The notes under the pieces were generated by a model. It searched no databases. It saw only the letters and a list, made by a program, of their open reading frames with translations, and was not told the origin of the DNA. This document shows positions 36,098 through 45,507 of a stretch of DNA of 64,000 nt, in pieces; the first letter of the stretch is position 1, and each line of letters begins with the position of its first letter. The position numbers were made by a program, and so were the translations under genes. Source of the DNA: an uncultured Alteromonadaceae bacterium (lineage in GTDB: Bacteria > Pseudomonadota > Gammaproteobacteria > Enterobacterales > Alteromonadaceae); the NCBI GenBank assembly GCA_947503265.1, contig CANNDC010000002.1, forward strand, positions 62,001 to 126,000. Direction: 5' to 3'.

Positions 36098-36435
36098 GGG
36101 GTAGTGATTTCTCGAAGTTCCAAACTCGTCCCTGCATTTTCAACCATCGGACTTGCTTGAATGACTGAAATAGCTTCCTGAAGATCACTAGCAGCAAGCA
36201 ACATGTAGCCTCCGATTATTTCTTTAAGTTCTATGAATGGGCCGTCCTTCACATTTTCACTGCTCACCACAGCCCCTTCGCCTGATAGAGCACCGCCCAT
36301 ATCTAATATGTTATCTGCAAACTTGTCTTGCCATGCCTGATACTTAGCGTACATTTTTTCCATATCTGCAGGGGAGGGTTTTTCGCATCCGCCAGAAGCA
36401 CTTCGTAATATGCACATAAATTTTTTATTGCTCAT
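36094..36435 (-). CDS. YCII-related DGPF-domain protein
   Basis: 113 residues. It contains KDGPFIELKEIIGGYMLLAA, the DGPF signature of the YCII-related family, plus an N-terminal FMCILRSASGG. These small alpha/beta dimers are the standard partner of ECF42-type sigma factors; whether they sense a ligand or are merely regulated is unsettled. It overlaps the sigma factor by 4 nt (ATGA) and is translated first, so the pair should be co-expressed. Confidence 0.88.
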   Translation of the reverse strand: MSNKKFMCILRSASGGCEKPSPADMEKMYAKYQAWQDKFADNILDMGGALSGEGAVVSSENVKDGPFIELKEIIGGYMLLAASDLQEAISVIQASPMVENAGTSLELREITTP

Positions 36436-36530
36436 TTTATTACTCCAATTAAATGATGTTGGCCAACTTGCTGGCTAACACTATAAAGACGAATGAACTC
36501 AAACTATTTGGACAGGTGACTGAAAATAAA

Positions 36531-36563
36531 TTTGAGAAAAAAATAGCGCGAATAAATCGCGCT
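36531..36563 (-). terminator. Terminator after the M49-like peptidase gene
   Basis: On the minus strand, 7-bp stem AGCGCGA/TCGCGCT with a 5-nt loop is followed by a T-rich run (TTTTTTTCTC). Confidence 0.82.
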
Positions 36564-36611
36564 AGTTAAGTAACCGTCTGTTTAGCCCATATCAGCTAGA
36601 TTTGACGGCGG

Positions 36612-38318
36612 CTAATCCAACCCTAACAATGCTTTACCTTGATTGAATGTCACATCGACAGGAATATCAGCATCAGCGAGTTTTTGTAAGTCTTCCGCAA
36701 GAGAACTACCGATTACGCCTTTTTCTGCCACTAGGTTAGCAACACCATCATAGTCTCCATCCCCTTGTAACGTTAGGATAAGCCTAGACAATTCACTTAC
36801 TGCGTCACCCATTTTATCAATATTCACTTTGTACAAGCCGTTCTCATCTCGCTGAAACGCACCAAACTCGTTGAAATAATTGAAACGAATCATATTGGCT
36901 TTGCCATGGGCACTTGATGCGCCAAATCGCACAGAGCGGAATATACTGGCCATGAAAGTGACATAGTAGTCTTCGAGCTGACCTTCAGTGATAGCCCCTT
37001 TGTTAAGCAATTGTTCTACCATGTATAGGCCTAAAACATCTGCTTTTCCTTCTTCCAAAGCCGAAGCGTGTTCTTTAAGTGCGCTTCGCACCGTACCCGA
37101 GCCATCTAAGGTGTTTTTAATACCTAAGCCATGAGCAACTTCGTGGAACATGGTGTTGGCGAAAAAAGCCGTAAAAGTAATATGCTTGCGCTGCTCTGGA
37201 ACAATCAATTGCTCAGAAATGGGCACCAAAATATGATCAAATTTAGCTTGCATGGCATTTTTAAGCTGCAAACGTCGTGTCCCTTTGGCGAGTTGCACTT
37301 CTTCATCATTCGGAAGGTTTATTGCGATGGTTTTGCTACCAGCGTTTGAATGCCCTGCGTAATAAATAACATCATAAGCATTCAAATCTGCATTAGCACC
37401 GGGCACTTCCGCTTTATATTCGGCGTCTACTGGCAATCCGGTTTGTAGTTCAGGTAAGTAAGCCGCGTACTTCGCTAGCCTTTCACTCCAAGCCAAGTCT
37501 TTCAACAACACATAAGACTCAAATGCAGCACGATAACCAAATAATTGATCTTCATAAGTCTCAATCGGACCAATGACGACTTCGATAGGGTTGGTTTTCA
37601 TTTCCATCCATGCGAAATCAGATTCTTGATACTTGTCGGTTAGAAAGGCTTCAGCCCGCATCGCCAAATAGTTGGCGAACTCTTCATTGTCGGCAAGACT
37701 GGCAGCTTCTATTAATAATTCTGATGCTTTGTGAAGCTCTTCTACAAAATATTCTGAGTAAGGAACTGACGTCAGTTTGCCTTCAATATCCCGAGTGACC
37801 ATAGAATACAAATTTTCTTTGTTTTTCAGGTCACTGTCTTCAAACTCCTGCTTAGTCATATCAGCAGGATAAAACTGAGCTCCCAAGCTTTTTTCTTTTG
37901 TGCCGGTTAGAAATGGTTTATCTCCATCCAAGCGATCCCAAGGCCCATAATTGATCTCGGCAAAACGTCTTACCTCGGGAGAAGCTATTTTCGCCAGAAA
38001 CCCTTCTTTGTTGTCGCCATAAGCCTGCAGCCAGAATAGGTTATCCATGATTTTAGATGCGTCAATCAACAGACCTAACATTTCTCTCTGATTATCACTG
38101 TATTTAGCTAAATCTCCTGTTAAATCAACGGAGTAATAGATATTCAATCGATCTTTTGCTTCAGCCAGCAATTCGTAAGAGGTTGGTTTGTCTTGCTGCT
38201 TTGTTGCTTGTTCGGATGAATCAACTGCTTTAGGTGCTTCCGAGCATCCATTAAGAAATATGGATGCGGTGCCGATGACCATTATAAGCGTGATGGCAGT
38301 AGAGCGTGCTAGGTACAT
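36612..38318 (-). CDS. M49-like zinc peptidase lipoprotein (dipeptidyl-peptidase III-like)
   Basis: 568 residues with a lipoprotein signal (lipobox LNGC, Cys about 25) followed by an acidic/Ser linker. The zinc site is HEVAHGLG (about residue 392), with EEGKAD about 30 residues later supplying the third ligand. Classical DPP III has HEXXGH; this HEXXH variant is characteristic of a bacterial and plant branch of the family. The likely role is removal of dipeptides from peptides at the cell envelope, but substrate is unproven. Single-gene unit with its own terminator. Confidence 0.82.
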   Translation of the reverse strand: MYLARSTAITLIMVIGTASIFLNGCSEAPKAVDSSEQATKQQDKPTSYELLAEAKDRLNIYYSVDLTGDLAKYSDNQREMLGLLIDASKIMDNLFWLQAYGDNKEGFLAKIASPEVRRFAEINYGPWDRLDGDKPFLTGTKEKSLGAQFYPADMTKQEFEDSDLKNKENLYSMVTRDIEGKLTSVPYSEYFVEELHKASELLIEAASLADNEEFANYLAMRAEAFLTDKYQESDFAWMEMKTNPIEVVIGPIETYEDQLFGYRAAFESYVLLKDLAWSERLAKYAAYLPELQTGLPVDAEYKAEVPGANADLNAYDVIYYAGHSNAGSKTIAINLPNDEEVQLAKGTRRLQLKNAMQAKFDHILVPISEQLIVPEQRKHITFTAFFANTMFHEVAHGLGIKNTLDGSGTVRSALKEHASALEEGKADVLGLYMVEQLLNKGAITEGQLEDYYVTFMASIFRSVRFGASSAHGKANMIRFNYFNEFGAFQRDENGLYKVNIDKMGDAVSELSRLILTLQGDGDYDGVANLVAEKGVIGSSLAEDLQKLADADIPVDVTFNQGKALLGLD

Positions 38319-38503
38319 TTTTTATCCTTGTCGGTTTTATTATCAAATGCTTAAATAATTGAATTCTTGTTTTAAAATGAGCTTGGCAGCGTGCATAGGA
38401 TAATATATCTTCGTTTTGAGTATAAGTCGTGCACTATGCCCGATCAAACACATTCAGGAAACCATTCTGTACGGTATCAACGTCCTTCAGGCAACAATTG
38501 AGT

Positions 38504-39343
38504 ATGAATATGTCCACAGAAAATGCGCTACAAACCATTTTGATCGAAAGAATTAAAAACGACACTATCGTATTACCCACGCTTCCTGCCATCGCGCTTA
38601 AAGTCAGGAAAGCAGCAGATAATCCTGATATTAATTTAAATGAAATGGGGGATATTATTGGTCAAGATCCTTCATTAAGTGCACGAATCATCAAGATCTC
38701 AAATAGTGCTTACTTGGGTAGAGCGGTTAAGGTCACCTCGGTTTCTCAAGCTGTGACTCGTATTGGACTCAGTCAGATTAAAAACATTTCTACTGCGCTG
38801 GCAATGGAGCAGCTATTTGTCTCAAAGAATCAGATTGTAAAAGGCTACATAAACGAAATATGGGACAATACTATTAACGTTGTAGCAAATTCCCTTGCGG
38901 TGCTACAAATGTTCAACAAGTCAAAACAAAAACACCTTGATTTAGACACCTTGACATTAGCAGCTCTCGTTCACAATATCGGCGTGTTACCCATATTGAC
39001 TGAAGCAGAACGTCATGACGATGTATTTGCTAACCCCACTTTTCTCAATACAGCGATAGTGAAACTTTCTGGTCATATCGGTGGAAAAATCATGCGCCAG
39101 TGGGATTTTGAGGATAGCTTCATTTTAGTTGCTGAAAGATGGCGAGATATGCGGTATCAACCAAAAAATGTAGGTTATGTTGATTTCGTTAGACTCGGTG
39201 TAGTTATCAACGGTGGAATGGAAAGCCAAAAAGAGGCCATTCTAGAATCCGCGTTGCAAAAAGGCCTTTTGCCCAATCTTGATGTATTGGAAAGCGACGA
39301 GTTCAGTGAAATGAAAGAAAATGCTAAAAGTGTTTTTGCTTAA
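38504..39343 (+). CDS. HDOD domain signalling protein
   Basis: About 279 residues from the ATG at 38504; a GTG start 75 nt upstream is possible but adds a sequence unlike the family. Nearly the whole protein is an HDOD domain: TLPAIALKVRKAADNPDINL, DIIGQDPSLSARIIKISNSA, VTRIGLSQIKNISTALAMEQ and LAALVHNIGVLPIL. It lacks the catalytic HD pair of true HD-GYP phosphodiesterases. HDOD proteins act as non-enzymatic scaffolds in signalling, motility or stress regulation. No GGDEF or EAL domain is attached; monocistronic. Confidence 0.88.
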   Translation: MNMSTENALQTILIERIKNDTIVLPTLPAIALKVRKAADNPDINLNEMGDIIGQDPSLSARIIKISNSAYLGRAVKVTSVSQAVTRIGLSQIKNISTALAMEQLFVSKNQIVKGYINEIWDNTINVVANSLAVLQMFNKSKQKHLDLDTLTLAALVHNIGVLPILTEAERHDDVFANPTFLNTAIVKLSGHIGGKIMRQWDFEDSFILVAERWRDMRYQPKNVGYVDFVRLGVVINGGMESQKEAILESALQKGLLPNLDVLESDEFSEMKENAKSVFA

Positions 39344-39410
39344 AAACACCAATATCGCAAACCTAACTGATTTAACTAAACATTTATTCAAGTGAGACTT
39401 GGTTAAAGAA

Positions 39411-39445
39411 AAAATACGCCTAGCTTGACTTAGGCAAGGCGTTTT
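39411..39445. terminator. Bidirectional terminator between HDOD gene and rdgC
   Basis: Stem formed by ACGCCT and AGGCGT with A-rich left and T-rich right flanks; an alternative inner stem GCCTA/TAGGC competes. Lies between convergent genes. Confidence 0.7.
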
Positions 39446-39481
39446 CTTGTTGTGATAATAGTTTTCCAGAGTCCAGATTAG

Positions 39482-40384
39482 TTAATCGGCTTGGTCTAGC
39501 TCAAAGGTTTCAGTCAACCATTTAGCAAACCGAACAATTTCTCCAGACATCAAAGCAAAATCAGCGTCGAGTCGAGCGAGTTGTTGATCTTTTGGAATAT
39601 CATCATTTTGTTCTTTGACGACATCGGTGAATTTGACCCGTTTAATAGATAAATCTTCTTCTAAGATGGCTGTTAAGGTTTCATCCCATTCAACAGCGAG
39701 TTTGCGAACTGTCTTGCCCGCTTCAAGGTGTTGAACAATCTCGTCTGCGCCAAGATCTTGGTTTTTGCAACGTACAATACTGTCTTCTTCACCAAGGCCT
39801 CTAAATTCGGCTTCCTCAAGCAATACAATTTGACTCGGCGTGCTGCCTTTTTGTAGCCATTCCGTCAGGTCAGCCTGAATACTTCGGCGCGCCAAAGGAA
39901 CAACGGGAAGTGACGTCATCGCTTTTCTTAACATCGCTAAGAAGGCTTCAGCTTTGCCATCTGCAGAGGCGTCAACAACAACTAAGTTCTCTTTGAGTGA
40001 AACAAAACCATGGGTGAAAGTGTTTTTGGTGAATGCCTGAGGTAATAATCGATGAATAATTTCTTGTTTTAAATCTTGTTGCGCTTTTTTACCCACAGGG
40101 GAGCCAGTCTCGTTTTCGATTTTCTGGACCTTTTCGGCCAACTCAGCATTGACGACAGTTGCCGGTAAAATACGTTCTTGTTTTTTTAGCGTTATCCATA
40201 TTCTACCTTGCGCACTGTGCAGTAAGCCCTCTCCTTGATTGAAAGGAGATGCAAAACCCATGGTAGAGAGTTCTTGGCTTCCACATGGCCGAAAAGCATA
40301 TTCAGCTAATTGTGTTTCAAGGTCGGATTCAGACCAATCTAATGTCTGTGTCAAAGTAAAGAGTTTTAAGTTTTTAAACCACAT
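39482..40384 (-). CDS. rdgC: Recombination-associated protein RdgC
   Basis: 300 residues, usual length. It begins MWFKNLKLFTLTQTLDWSES and contains RPCGSQELSTMGFASPF and VLPATVV-like motifs (ERILPATVVNAELAEKV), all diagnostic of RdgC. RdgC is a ring-shaped dimeric DNA-binding protein that restrains RecA and helps at collapsed replication forks. Single gene, convergent with the HDOD gene. Confidence 0.96.
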   Translation of the reverse strand: MWFKNLKLFTLTQTLDWSESDLETQLAEYAFRPCGSQELSTMGFASPFNQGEGLLHSAQGRIWITLKKQERILPATVVNAELAEKVQKIENETGSPVGKKAQQDLKQEIIHRLLPQAFTKNTFTHGFVSLKENLVVVDASADGKAEAFLAMLRKAMTSLPVVPLARRSIQADLTEWLQKGSTPSQIVLLEEAEFRGLGEEDSIVRCKNQDLGADEIVQHLEAGKTVRKLAVEWDETLTAILEEDLSIKRVKFTDVVKEQNDDIPKDQQLARLDADFALMSGEIVRFAKWLTETFELDQAD

Positions 40385-40614
40385 AGGCCAATTGCAATGC
40401 TAGAAAAAAGGGCACGCAGACTAACACGTTTTTGGCGCTTTATTAACGGTTATCTTGGATATTATTGACGGTAAGCTTGAGCTTATATATTTGGGCTTGA
40501 ATCGCTTTCATTCATTGAAAGTTATCAACTAGATTCATGGCACTTAGACTGATATGCTCTTTCGATTGTCGTAAGAATATGAATAAGCATCAGAGTATTA
40601 AGAGGTAAACAGGG

Positions 40615-43434
40615 ATGTGGGTAAAAATAGCGTGTAAATCTAAGCTTCAGCCATTCATTCTAGGGTCGTTGTTGATCGTATTTTTGGGTGCGTGCAGCCA
40701 GTCAACTCCTGAGAAAAATTGGAATGCAACGGTCGATCTGGTCACCAGTGGTGTAGTGAACATACAAATGGATGTGCCCATCGCATTTGATGCAACTTGG
40801 AATAGAAGTACCTATGCAACTGGTTTTGTGGTTGATGCGAAGCAGGGCATTATCTTAACCAATCGGCATGTTGTTACGCCCGGTCCGATTACCGCGAAAG
40901 CCATTCTTGTTAACAACGAAGAAATTGATCTAACCCCCTTGTATATTGACCCTGTGCATGATTTTGGATTTTTTAAATACGACCCTGCGCAAATCAAACA
41001 TATCACTCCCCATGAATTCAAATTGAGTAGCAAGGATCCGCAAATTGGAGAAGAAATTCGTATAATTGGAAACGACGCTGGCCAGAAAGTGTCGATTTTA
41101 GATGGCACAATTTCTCGGCTTGATCGAGATGCACCTAGTTATGGAAGGGGGAAATACAACGACTTCAACACCTTCTATATTCAAGCTGCTACGGCGTCCT
41201 CAGGTGGTTCTTCTGGCTCTCCAGTAATCAATATCAAAGGTGAAGCGGTCGCACTAAATGCAGGCAGCCAGTCCAATTCTGCCAATGCGTTTTACTTACC
41301 TTTGGGCAAAATAAAACTTGCTCTAGAAAAACTTCAAAAAGGGCAAGAAATAGTGCGAGGAACTATTCAAACAACGTTCCAATCGACACCTTACCCAGAG
41401 CTTCAACGACTTGGTTTAAGCGAAGGATTGGCGACCAAATATCGAGCAGACTACCCCGACTTAAAAGGTCTGTTGGTTGTTCGATCTATCATTCCAGAAA
41501 GTGCAGCGGCTCAAAATTTGGTCGTTGGTGACATATTGTTAGAGATGAACAATACGAGTATCGCCGAATTCTCTGCGCTGGAATCTGTGTTAAACGAGAA
41601 TGTAGGTCAAGACATTGACATCACTGTGTTGCGTCAAGGAGAAGAGTTAACTTTCTCCGTAGAAGCTACAAATTTGCAGCAACTCACACCCACTTCCTAT
41701 GTGAAATTTGATGGGGGGACTTTCCATGATCTTTCCTATCAACAAGCCCGGCATTTTAACAAGCCGGTTAATGGTGTGTATGTGGCCAGATCGTCAAATT
41801 CGTTTAAACAAGCAGGATTACCCAGCAGGAGTGTTATTACCGAATTTAATGGCGCAAAAATCGATACACTCGAAGATTTTAATGCGCAACTTCGTGTTAT
41901 TCCTAACAACGAAAAAGTTCACTTGCGATACTTTGATTTTTCTACCCCCAATACGACCAATTATGCGCTGGTAGAAATAAATCGAACTTGGTTTGAACAT
42001 TCGTTTTGCAAAGAAGATAAAGAGTTGGGTTATTGGCCTTGTGAGGTCTTTACAGAAATCGTTGAAAAACCGCAACAAGAAAAAAGCGGCGAATCCAATA
42101 TAACCGATAGGATTGAAGATGCGCTTGTTAGTGTCAGTTTTGTCAGTCCTTATGCGATTCAAGGTCGCAGTGGAAGCAACGTCAAATACGGTACTGGTGT
42201 TATCGTTGATGTTGAAAAAGGTTGGGTAGTCGTTTCCCAAAATACCGTTTACAGTAAAGCCGGCGATGTAAAATTAGTCTTCAACAACAAGTTAGAAGTA
42301 GCTGGGAAAATCGAATATGTACACCCTCTGCATAACTTGACGCTAGTTTCATACGACACCTCTGCGCTATCGAATATTCAAGTGGCGCAAATTGACATGC
42401 AAGTACAACCCCTCAAACCAGGTACGCCGATATTGCAGGTCGGATTGAATTCGCAAGGAATGGTGGAGTATCGTGAAACCCAAATCGATACCACAGAAGA
42501 GCTTTGGTTAAATCGCTTTGAAGTTCCTCGTTATATCGACGGTAATATTAAAGCAAGTCACCTAGTCAATCCAAACTATGCCATTGAAGGGGTTTTTCTT
42601 AATGAGCAGGGCAAAGTGGTGGCCTTATGGCTGGAGTTTGAACAAAGCGAAGGTAAGAAAGCCACGACTGTATTGGCCGGCTTTTCGGTCGATTATGTTC
42701 AGGAACTGATTCAATTAGCTGAAACAAATAAACCACTTTTCTCTCTCGATCTTAATTTGACACAAATTGCCCCCGTCGATGCATTGCAAATGGGAATGAG
42801 TGAAGAATGGCTCGATAAGATTCAAACTCACGTGCCCGACGAGAATAAAATACTCGCTGTATACAATACTGCGCTAAGTGCAGCTAGCTCAAAAGTGCTG
42901 AAACGTGGAGACATTTTACTGGCTATCAATAACGAACCCGTTGCTTCTTTCCGTCAAGTAGAAAATTTAACTCAGGCTCCCAGTGTCGAGATAACCTATT
43001 TGAGCGAAGGAAAAGTTCACACAGCAGAAGTGGGTACCACACCCTTAAATGGCAACGATATTGAACAAATATTCTTTTGGAGCGGCTTGTATTTACATTC
43101 TCCCCACAGAGCAGCGCAGCTTCAAGGTAACGTGAGTGATACTGGAATTTATGTTGCCAGTTACAACTATGGTTCACCGGCCACACGATATGGCGTATAT
43201 GCCATGCGCAGAATTGTCGAAATTGATGGTCAGGCAATCGAAACGCCTGAAGATTTTTTACAAGCCGTTAAAGGTAAAGAAAATCAAGCATCTGTAGTGA
43301 TAAAAACCTTGCGATTCAATAATCAACCAGAAGTGACGACCCTTAAGCTAGATAATCGTTACTGGCCTTTCATTGAACTTAAATTTGAGCAGGGTAGATG
43401 GCGAAGAATTGACCATTCTTCGCCCCAATCCTAA
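40615..43434 (+). CDS. Double trypsin-fold serine protease lipoprotein with PDZ domains
   Basis: 939 residues. Lipoprotein signal (lipobox LGAC, Cys about 28). The first trypsin-like domain has a complete triad: NRHVV (His about 85), PVHDFGFF (Asp about 116) and GGSSGSPV (Ser about 200). PDZ domains follow (about 250-350 and 360-450). A second protease-fold domain (about 495-700) mirrors the first (GTGVIVDVEKGWVVVSQNTV; HPLHNLTLVSYD) but lacks the His and the Ser motif. More PDZ-like regions are C-terminal. The same active-plus-degenerate layout is known from the yeast HtrA relative Nma111/Ynm3. Likely periplasmic protein quality control. Its stop overlaps that of the convergent S9 peptidase gene. 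Confidence 0.85.
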   Translation: MWVKIACKSKLQPFILGSLLIVFLGACSQSTPEKNWNATVDLVTSGVVNIQMDVPIAFDATWNRSTYATGFVVDAKQGIILTNRHVVTPGPITAKAILVNNEEIDLTPLYIDPVHDFGFFKYDPAQIKHITPHEFKLSSKDPQIGEEIRIIGNDAGQKVSILDGTISRLDRDAPSYGRGKYNDFNTFYIQAATASSGGSSGSPVINIKGEAVALNAGSQSNSANAFYLPLGKIKLALEKLQKGQEIVRGTIQTTFQSTPYPELQRLGLSEGLATKYRADYPDLKGLLVVRSIIPESAAAQNLVVGDILLEMNNTSIAEFSALESVLNENVGQDIDITVLRQGEELTFSVEATNLQQLTPTSYVKFDGGTFHDLSYQQARHFNKPVNGVYVARSSNSFKQAGLPSRSVITEFNGAKIDTLEDFNAQLRVIPNNEKVHLRYFDFSTPNTTNYALVEINRTWFEHSFCKEDKELGYWPCEVFTEIVEKPQQEKSGESNITDRIEDALVSVSFVSPYAIQGRSGSNVKYGTGVIVDVEKGWVVVSQNTVYSKAGDVKLVFNNKLEVAGKIEYVHPLHNLTLVSYDTSALSNIQVAQIDMQVQPLKPGTPILQVGLNSQGMVEYRETQIDTTEELWLNRFEVPRYIDGNIKASHLVNPNYAIEGVFLNEQGKVVALWLEFEQSEGKKATTVLAGFSVDYVQELIQLAETNKPLFSLDLNLTQIAPVDALQMGMSEEWLDKIQTHVPDENKILAVYNTALSAASSKVLKRGDILLAINNEPVASFRQVENLTQAPSVEITYLSEGKVHTAEVGTTPLNGNDIEQIFFWSGLYLHSPHRAAQLQGNVSDTGIYVASYNYGSPATRYGVYAMRRIVEIDGQAIETPEDFLQAVKGKENQASVVIKTLRFNNQPEVTTLKLDNRYWPFIELKFEQGRWRRIDHSSPQS

Positions 43435-45344
43435 ATGTGTTTTTTGACGAACTCTTCGATGGCGAGCATTGCTTTCATTCTGTTTTTCGCAGAACTCAAA
43501 TTATGGTCACCTTTTTCTAAAGCCAAGAAGGTGACCTCTTTGTCATTGTCTTCCATTTCGTCAAACATTTCTTCGGATTGGGCAATAGGTACCACTTTGT
43601 CATATTCGCCGTGAATCAATAATACCGGCGCTTTAATTTTGTTTACGTGGTTGATTGGCGATATCTGTTTGAGGTGATCTTCATTGACCTCGCCTTGTGA
43701 AATAAGCTTTTGCCAATATGCCACTACCCAGTGATCGTCGCCATATTTATCCTCTCCGTGCTCTAACATCTCTTCAATATCTGACAAGCCATTGATAGAA
43801 ACCACGCATTTATATAGGTCTGGCGTAAAGGTAGCTCCGGCAAGCGCGGCATAACCACCATAACTTCCGCCGACAATACATACCCTGTCTTTGTTTATCT
43901 TTCCTGAATCAGCCAGATTGAGTACGGCATCGGTTAAGTCGTCTTGCATCTTGCGCCCCCATTCGCCACGGCCTGCAAATAGATGACCACTTCCAAACCC
44001 TTTTGATCCTCTAAACTGCGGCTGAATCACCAAATAACCCTGTGTAGCAAAATATTGGGCTTGATAATCGAATGTCTTTTTATCATAGGCTTCGGGGCCG
44101 CCGTGGGGCATCATGATTGCTGGAAGGTTTTTCAATTCTTTGCCATTTGGAACGGTCAAAAGTGTGGGTATTACACGACCGTCTCTGGCTTCAAAGCTAT
44201 ATTCAACCACATTGTGTACTGCTTCTGGCGGAATATCTGGCCTTTGGGAGGCCAGCCCCTCTAAAGTACCCTTTCTGTACAAGACATAGTCACCAGAACT
44301 TTGGTCTCCGTCCATATAAAATACGATTTGACTCCAGTCTGGCGTGTAGCTAGTAATGGTAAAGCCATTGTTTGGCATGGCTTTACTGATGCCTTTCATT
44401 CTGGCATTAAGTTTTTTATCGAAAAACTCGTAAGACGGCGTAAAACCCGAGTATTTAACGCCGTATACGATACGGTTAATATCTTTTAGTACTCGTTCTA
44501 CGTCTTTGTCCTCGCGACTAAAAATAGGGCCTTCTACGCTACCATCTGCCAGGGCCATGGTGAAATAAGCCCATCGCCCATGATTGTCATCTTGAGCAAT
44601 CATTACCAAACTTTTTCTATCAGGCGTCAATCCTTCAAACCCCACATGCCGAATCTCGGTTTCTTCGCTGAAGATTTCGACCCAGTCTCCATCAATTTTT
44701 GCCTCTACTCGATGTAGATTACGCGCGTTGTTAAATCGTTCTCTCGCGATAACTTCGCTATTTTCATCAAGGAAAAAGTCAATTACATCACTTGCCCCTC
44801 GCTGCACCATTCTCGGGCTACGCTTTAAATCGAGTCTCGCTCGGTATAGTGAACGTTGTCCAGGATTAGCATAGGCTGGCATATAGACATATTTATGGTC
44901 TTGAGAAATACCAACAATGTTCCCTAAAGCTGATTGACCTTTATAAACTTCGTCTCCGGGGACTAACAACTGATGAATTTTCTTTGTCTGCAGGTTATAG
45001 GCAAAAGCCGCGCTGACTTCATGCTTACCATAAAAGCCTCTGATTCTTCTAGTTTCAGAAGCGACAAAAATTAATCGCTCTTCATCAACAAAGTACATAT
45101 TCGTGGGTTTAACCGCAGATATATCCACCGCGGCTAATAGGCTTCCCTCTTTTAGACTAATGACAACCGCCATATCAAGATTTGCTGACGTATCGCGATA
45201 AGCTAATCGATCCCCTGAGGGAGATATCGTAAACATGCTTTTGGATGGGAGTTTGCCATATGCTTCTACGGGAATAGTTGAAGCTTGCACGGTATTTATT
45301 GCGGAGAAATTGAAAAGTAAAACAAAAATAAAAACTAAACGCAT
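43431..45344 (-). CDS. S9 family prolyl oligopeptidase-like secreted peptidase
   Basis: 637 residues with a signal peptide (about 1-21). A seven-bladed propeller-like N-terminal half (ISQDHKYVYMPAYANPGQRS, TSYTPDWSQIVFYMDGDQSS) is followed by the S9 hydrolase domain: GGSYGGYAAL (Ser about 493), HGEYDKVVP (Asp about 578) and GDHNL (His about 613). FEARDGRVIPTLLTVPNG and MPHGGPEAYD are also typical. Cleaves short peptides in the periplasm or outside. Length typical for the dipeptidyl aminopeptidase/acylaminoacyl peptidase group. Monocistronic. Confidence 0.9.
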   Translation of the reverse strand: MRLVFIFVLLFNFSAINTVQASTIPVEAYGKLPSKSMFTISPSGDRLAYRDTSANLDMAVVISLKEGSLLAAVDISAVKPTNMYFVDEERLIFVASETRRIRGFYGKHEVSAAFAYNLQTKKIHQLLVPGDEVYKGQSALGNIVGISQDHKYVYMPAYANPGQRSLYRARLDLKRSPRMVQRGASDVIDFFLDENSEVIARERFNNARNLHRVEAKIDGDWVEIFSEETEIRHVGFEGLTPDRKSLVMIAQDDNHGRWAYFTMALADGSVEGPIFSREDKDVERVLKDINRIVYGVKYSGFTPSYEFFDKKLNARMKGISKAMPNNGFTITSYTPDWSQIVFYMDGDQSSGDYVLYRKGTLEGLASQRPDIPPEAVHNVVEYSFEARDGRVIPTLLTVPNGKELKNLPAIMMPHGGPEAYDKKTFDYQAQYFATQGYLVIQPQFRGSKGFGSGHLFAGRGEWGRKMQDDLTDAVLNLADSGKINKDRVCIVGGSYGGYAALAGATFTPDLYKCVVSINGLSDIEEMLEHGEDKYGDDHWVVAYWQKLISQGEVNEDHLKQISPINHVNKIKAPVLLIHGEYDKVVPIAQSEEMFDEMEDNDKEVTFLALEKGDHNLSSAKNRMKAMLAIEEFVKKHI

Positions 45345-45507
45345 AGTTGTCCTTGCATGAGGTTAAAGTCCATTTACTAATGAAAGTAAAAATCTATTTT
45401 CGGGATAGTTTACGCAAACCTTGTGAATGCTTCTAGCGTCTGTGTAACTTTTCTGATTACTTTTGCAGCAGGTGCAGGCTATTTAAACAATGCAGAGCGA
45501 GTGATAT

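Noticed and set aside
38429..38503. GTG-initiated extension of the HDOD protein
   Set aside because: The added 25 residues do not resemble HDOD N-termini; the ATG at 38504 is preferred, although its ribosome binding site is weak.
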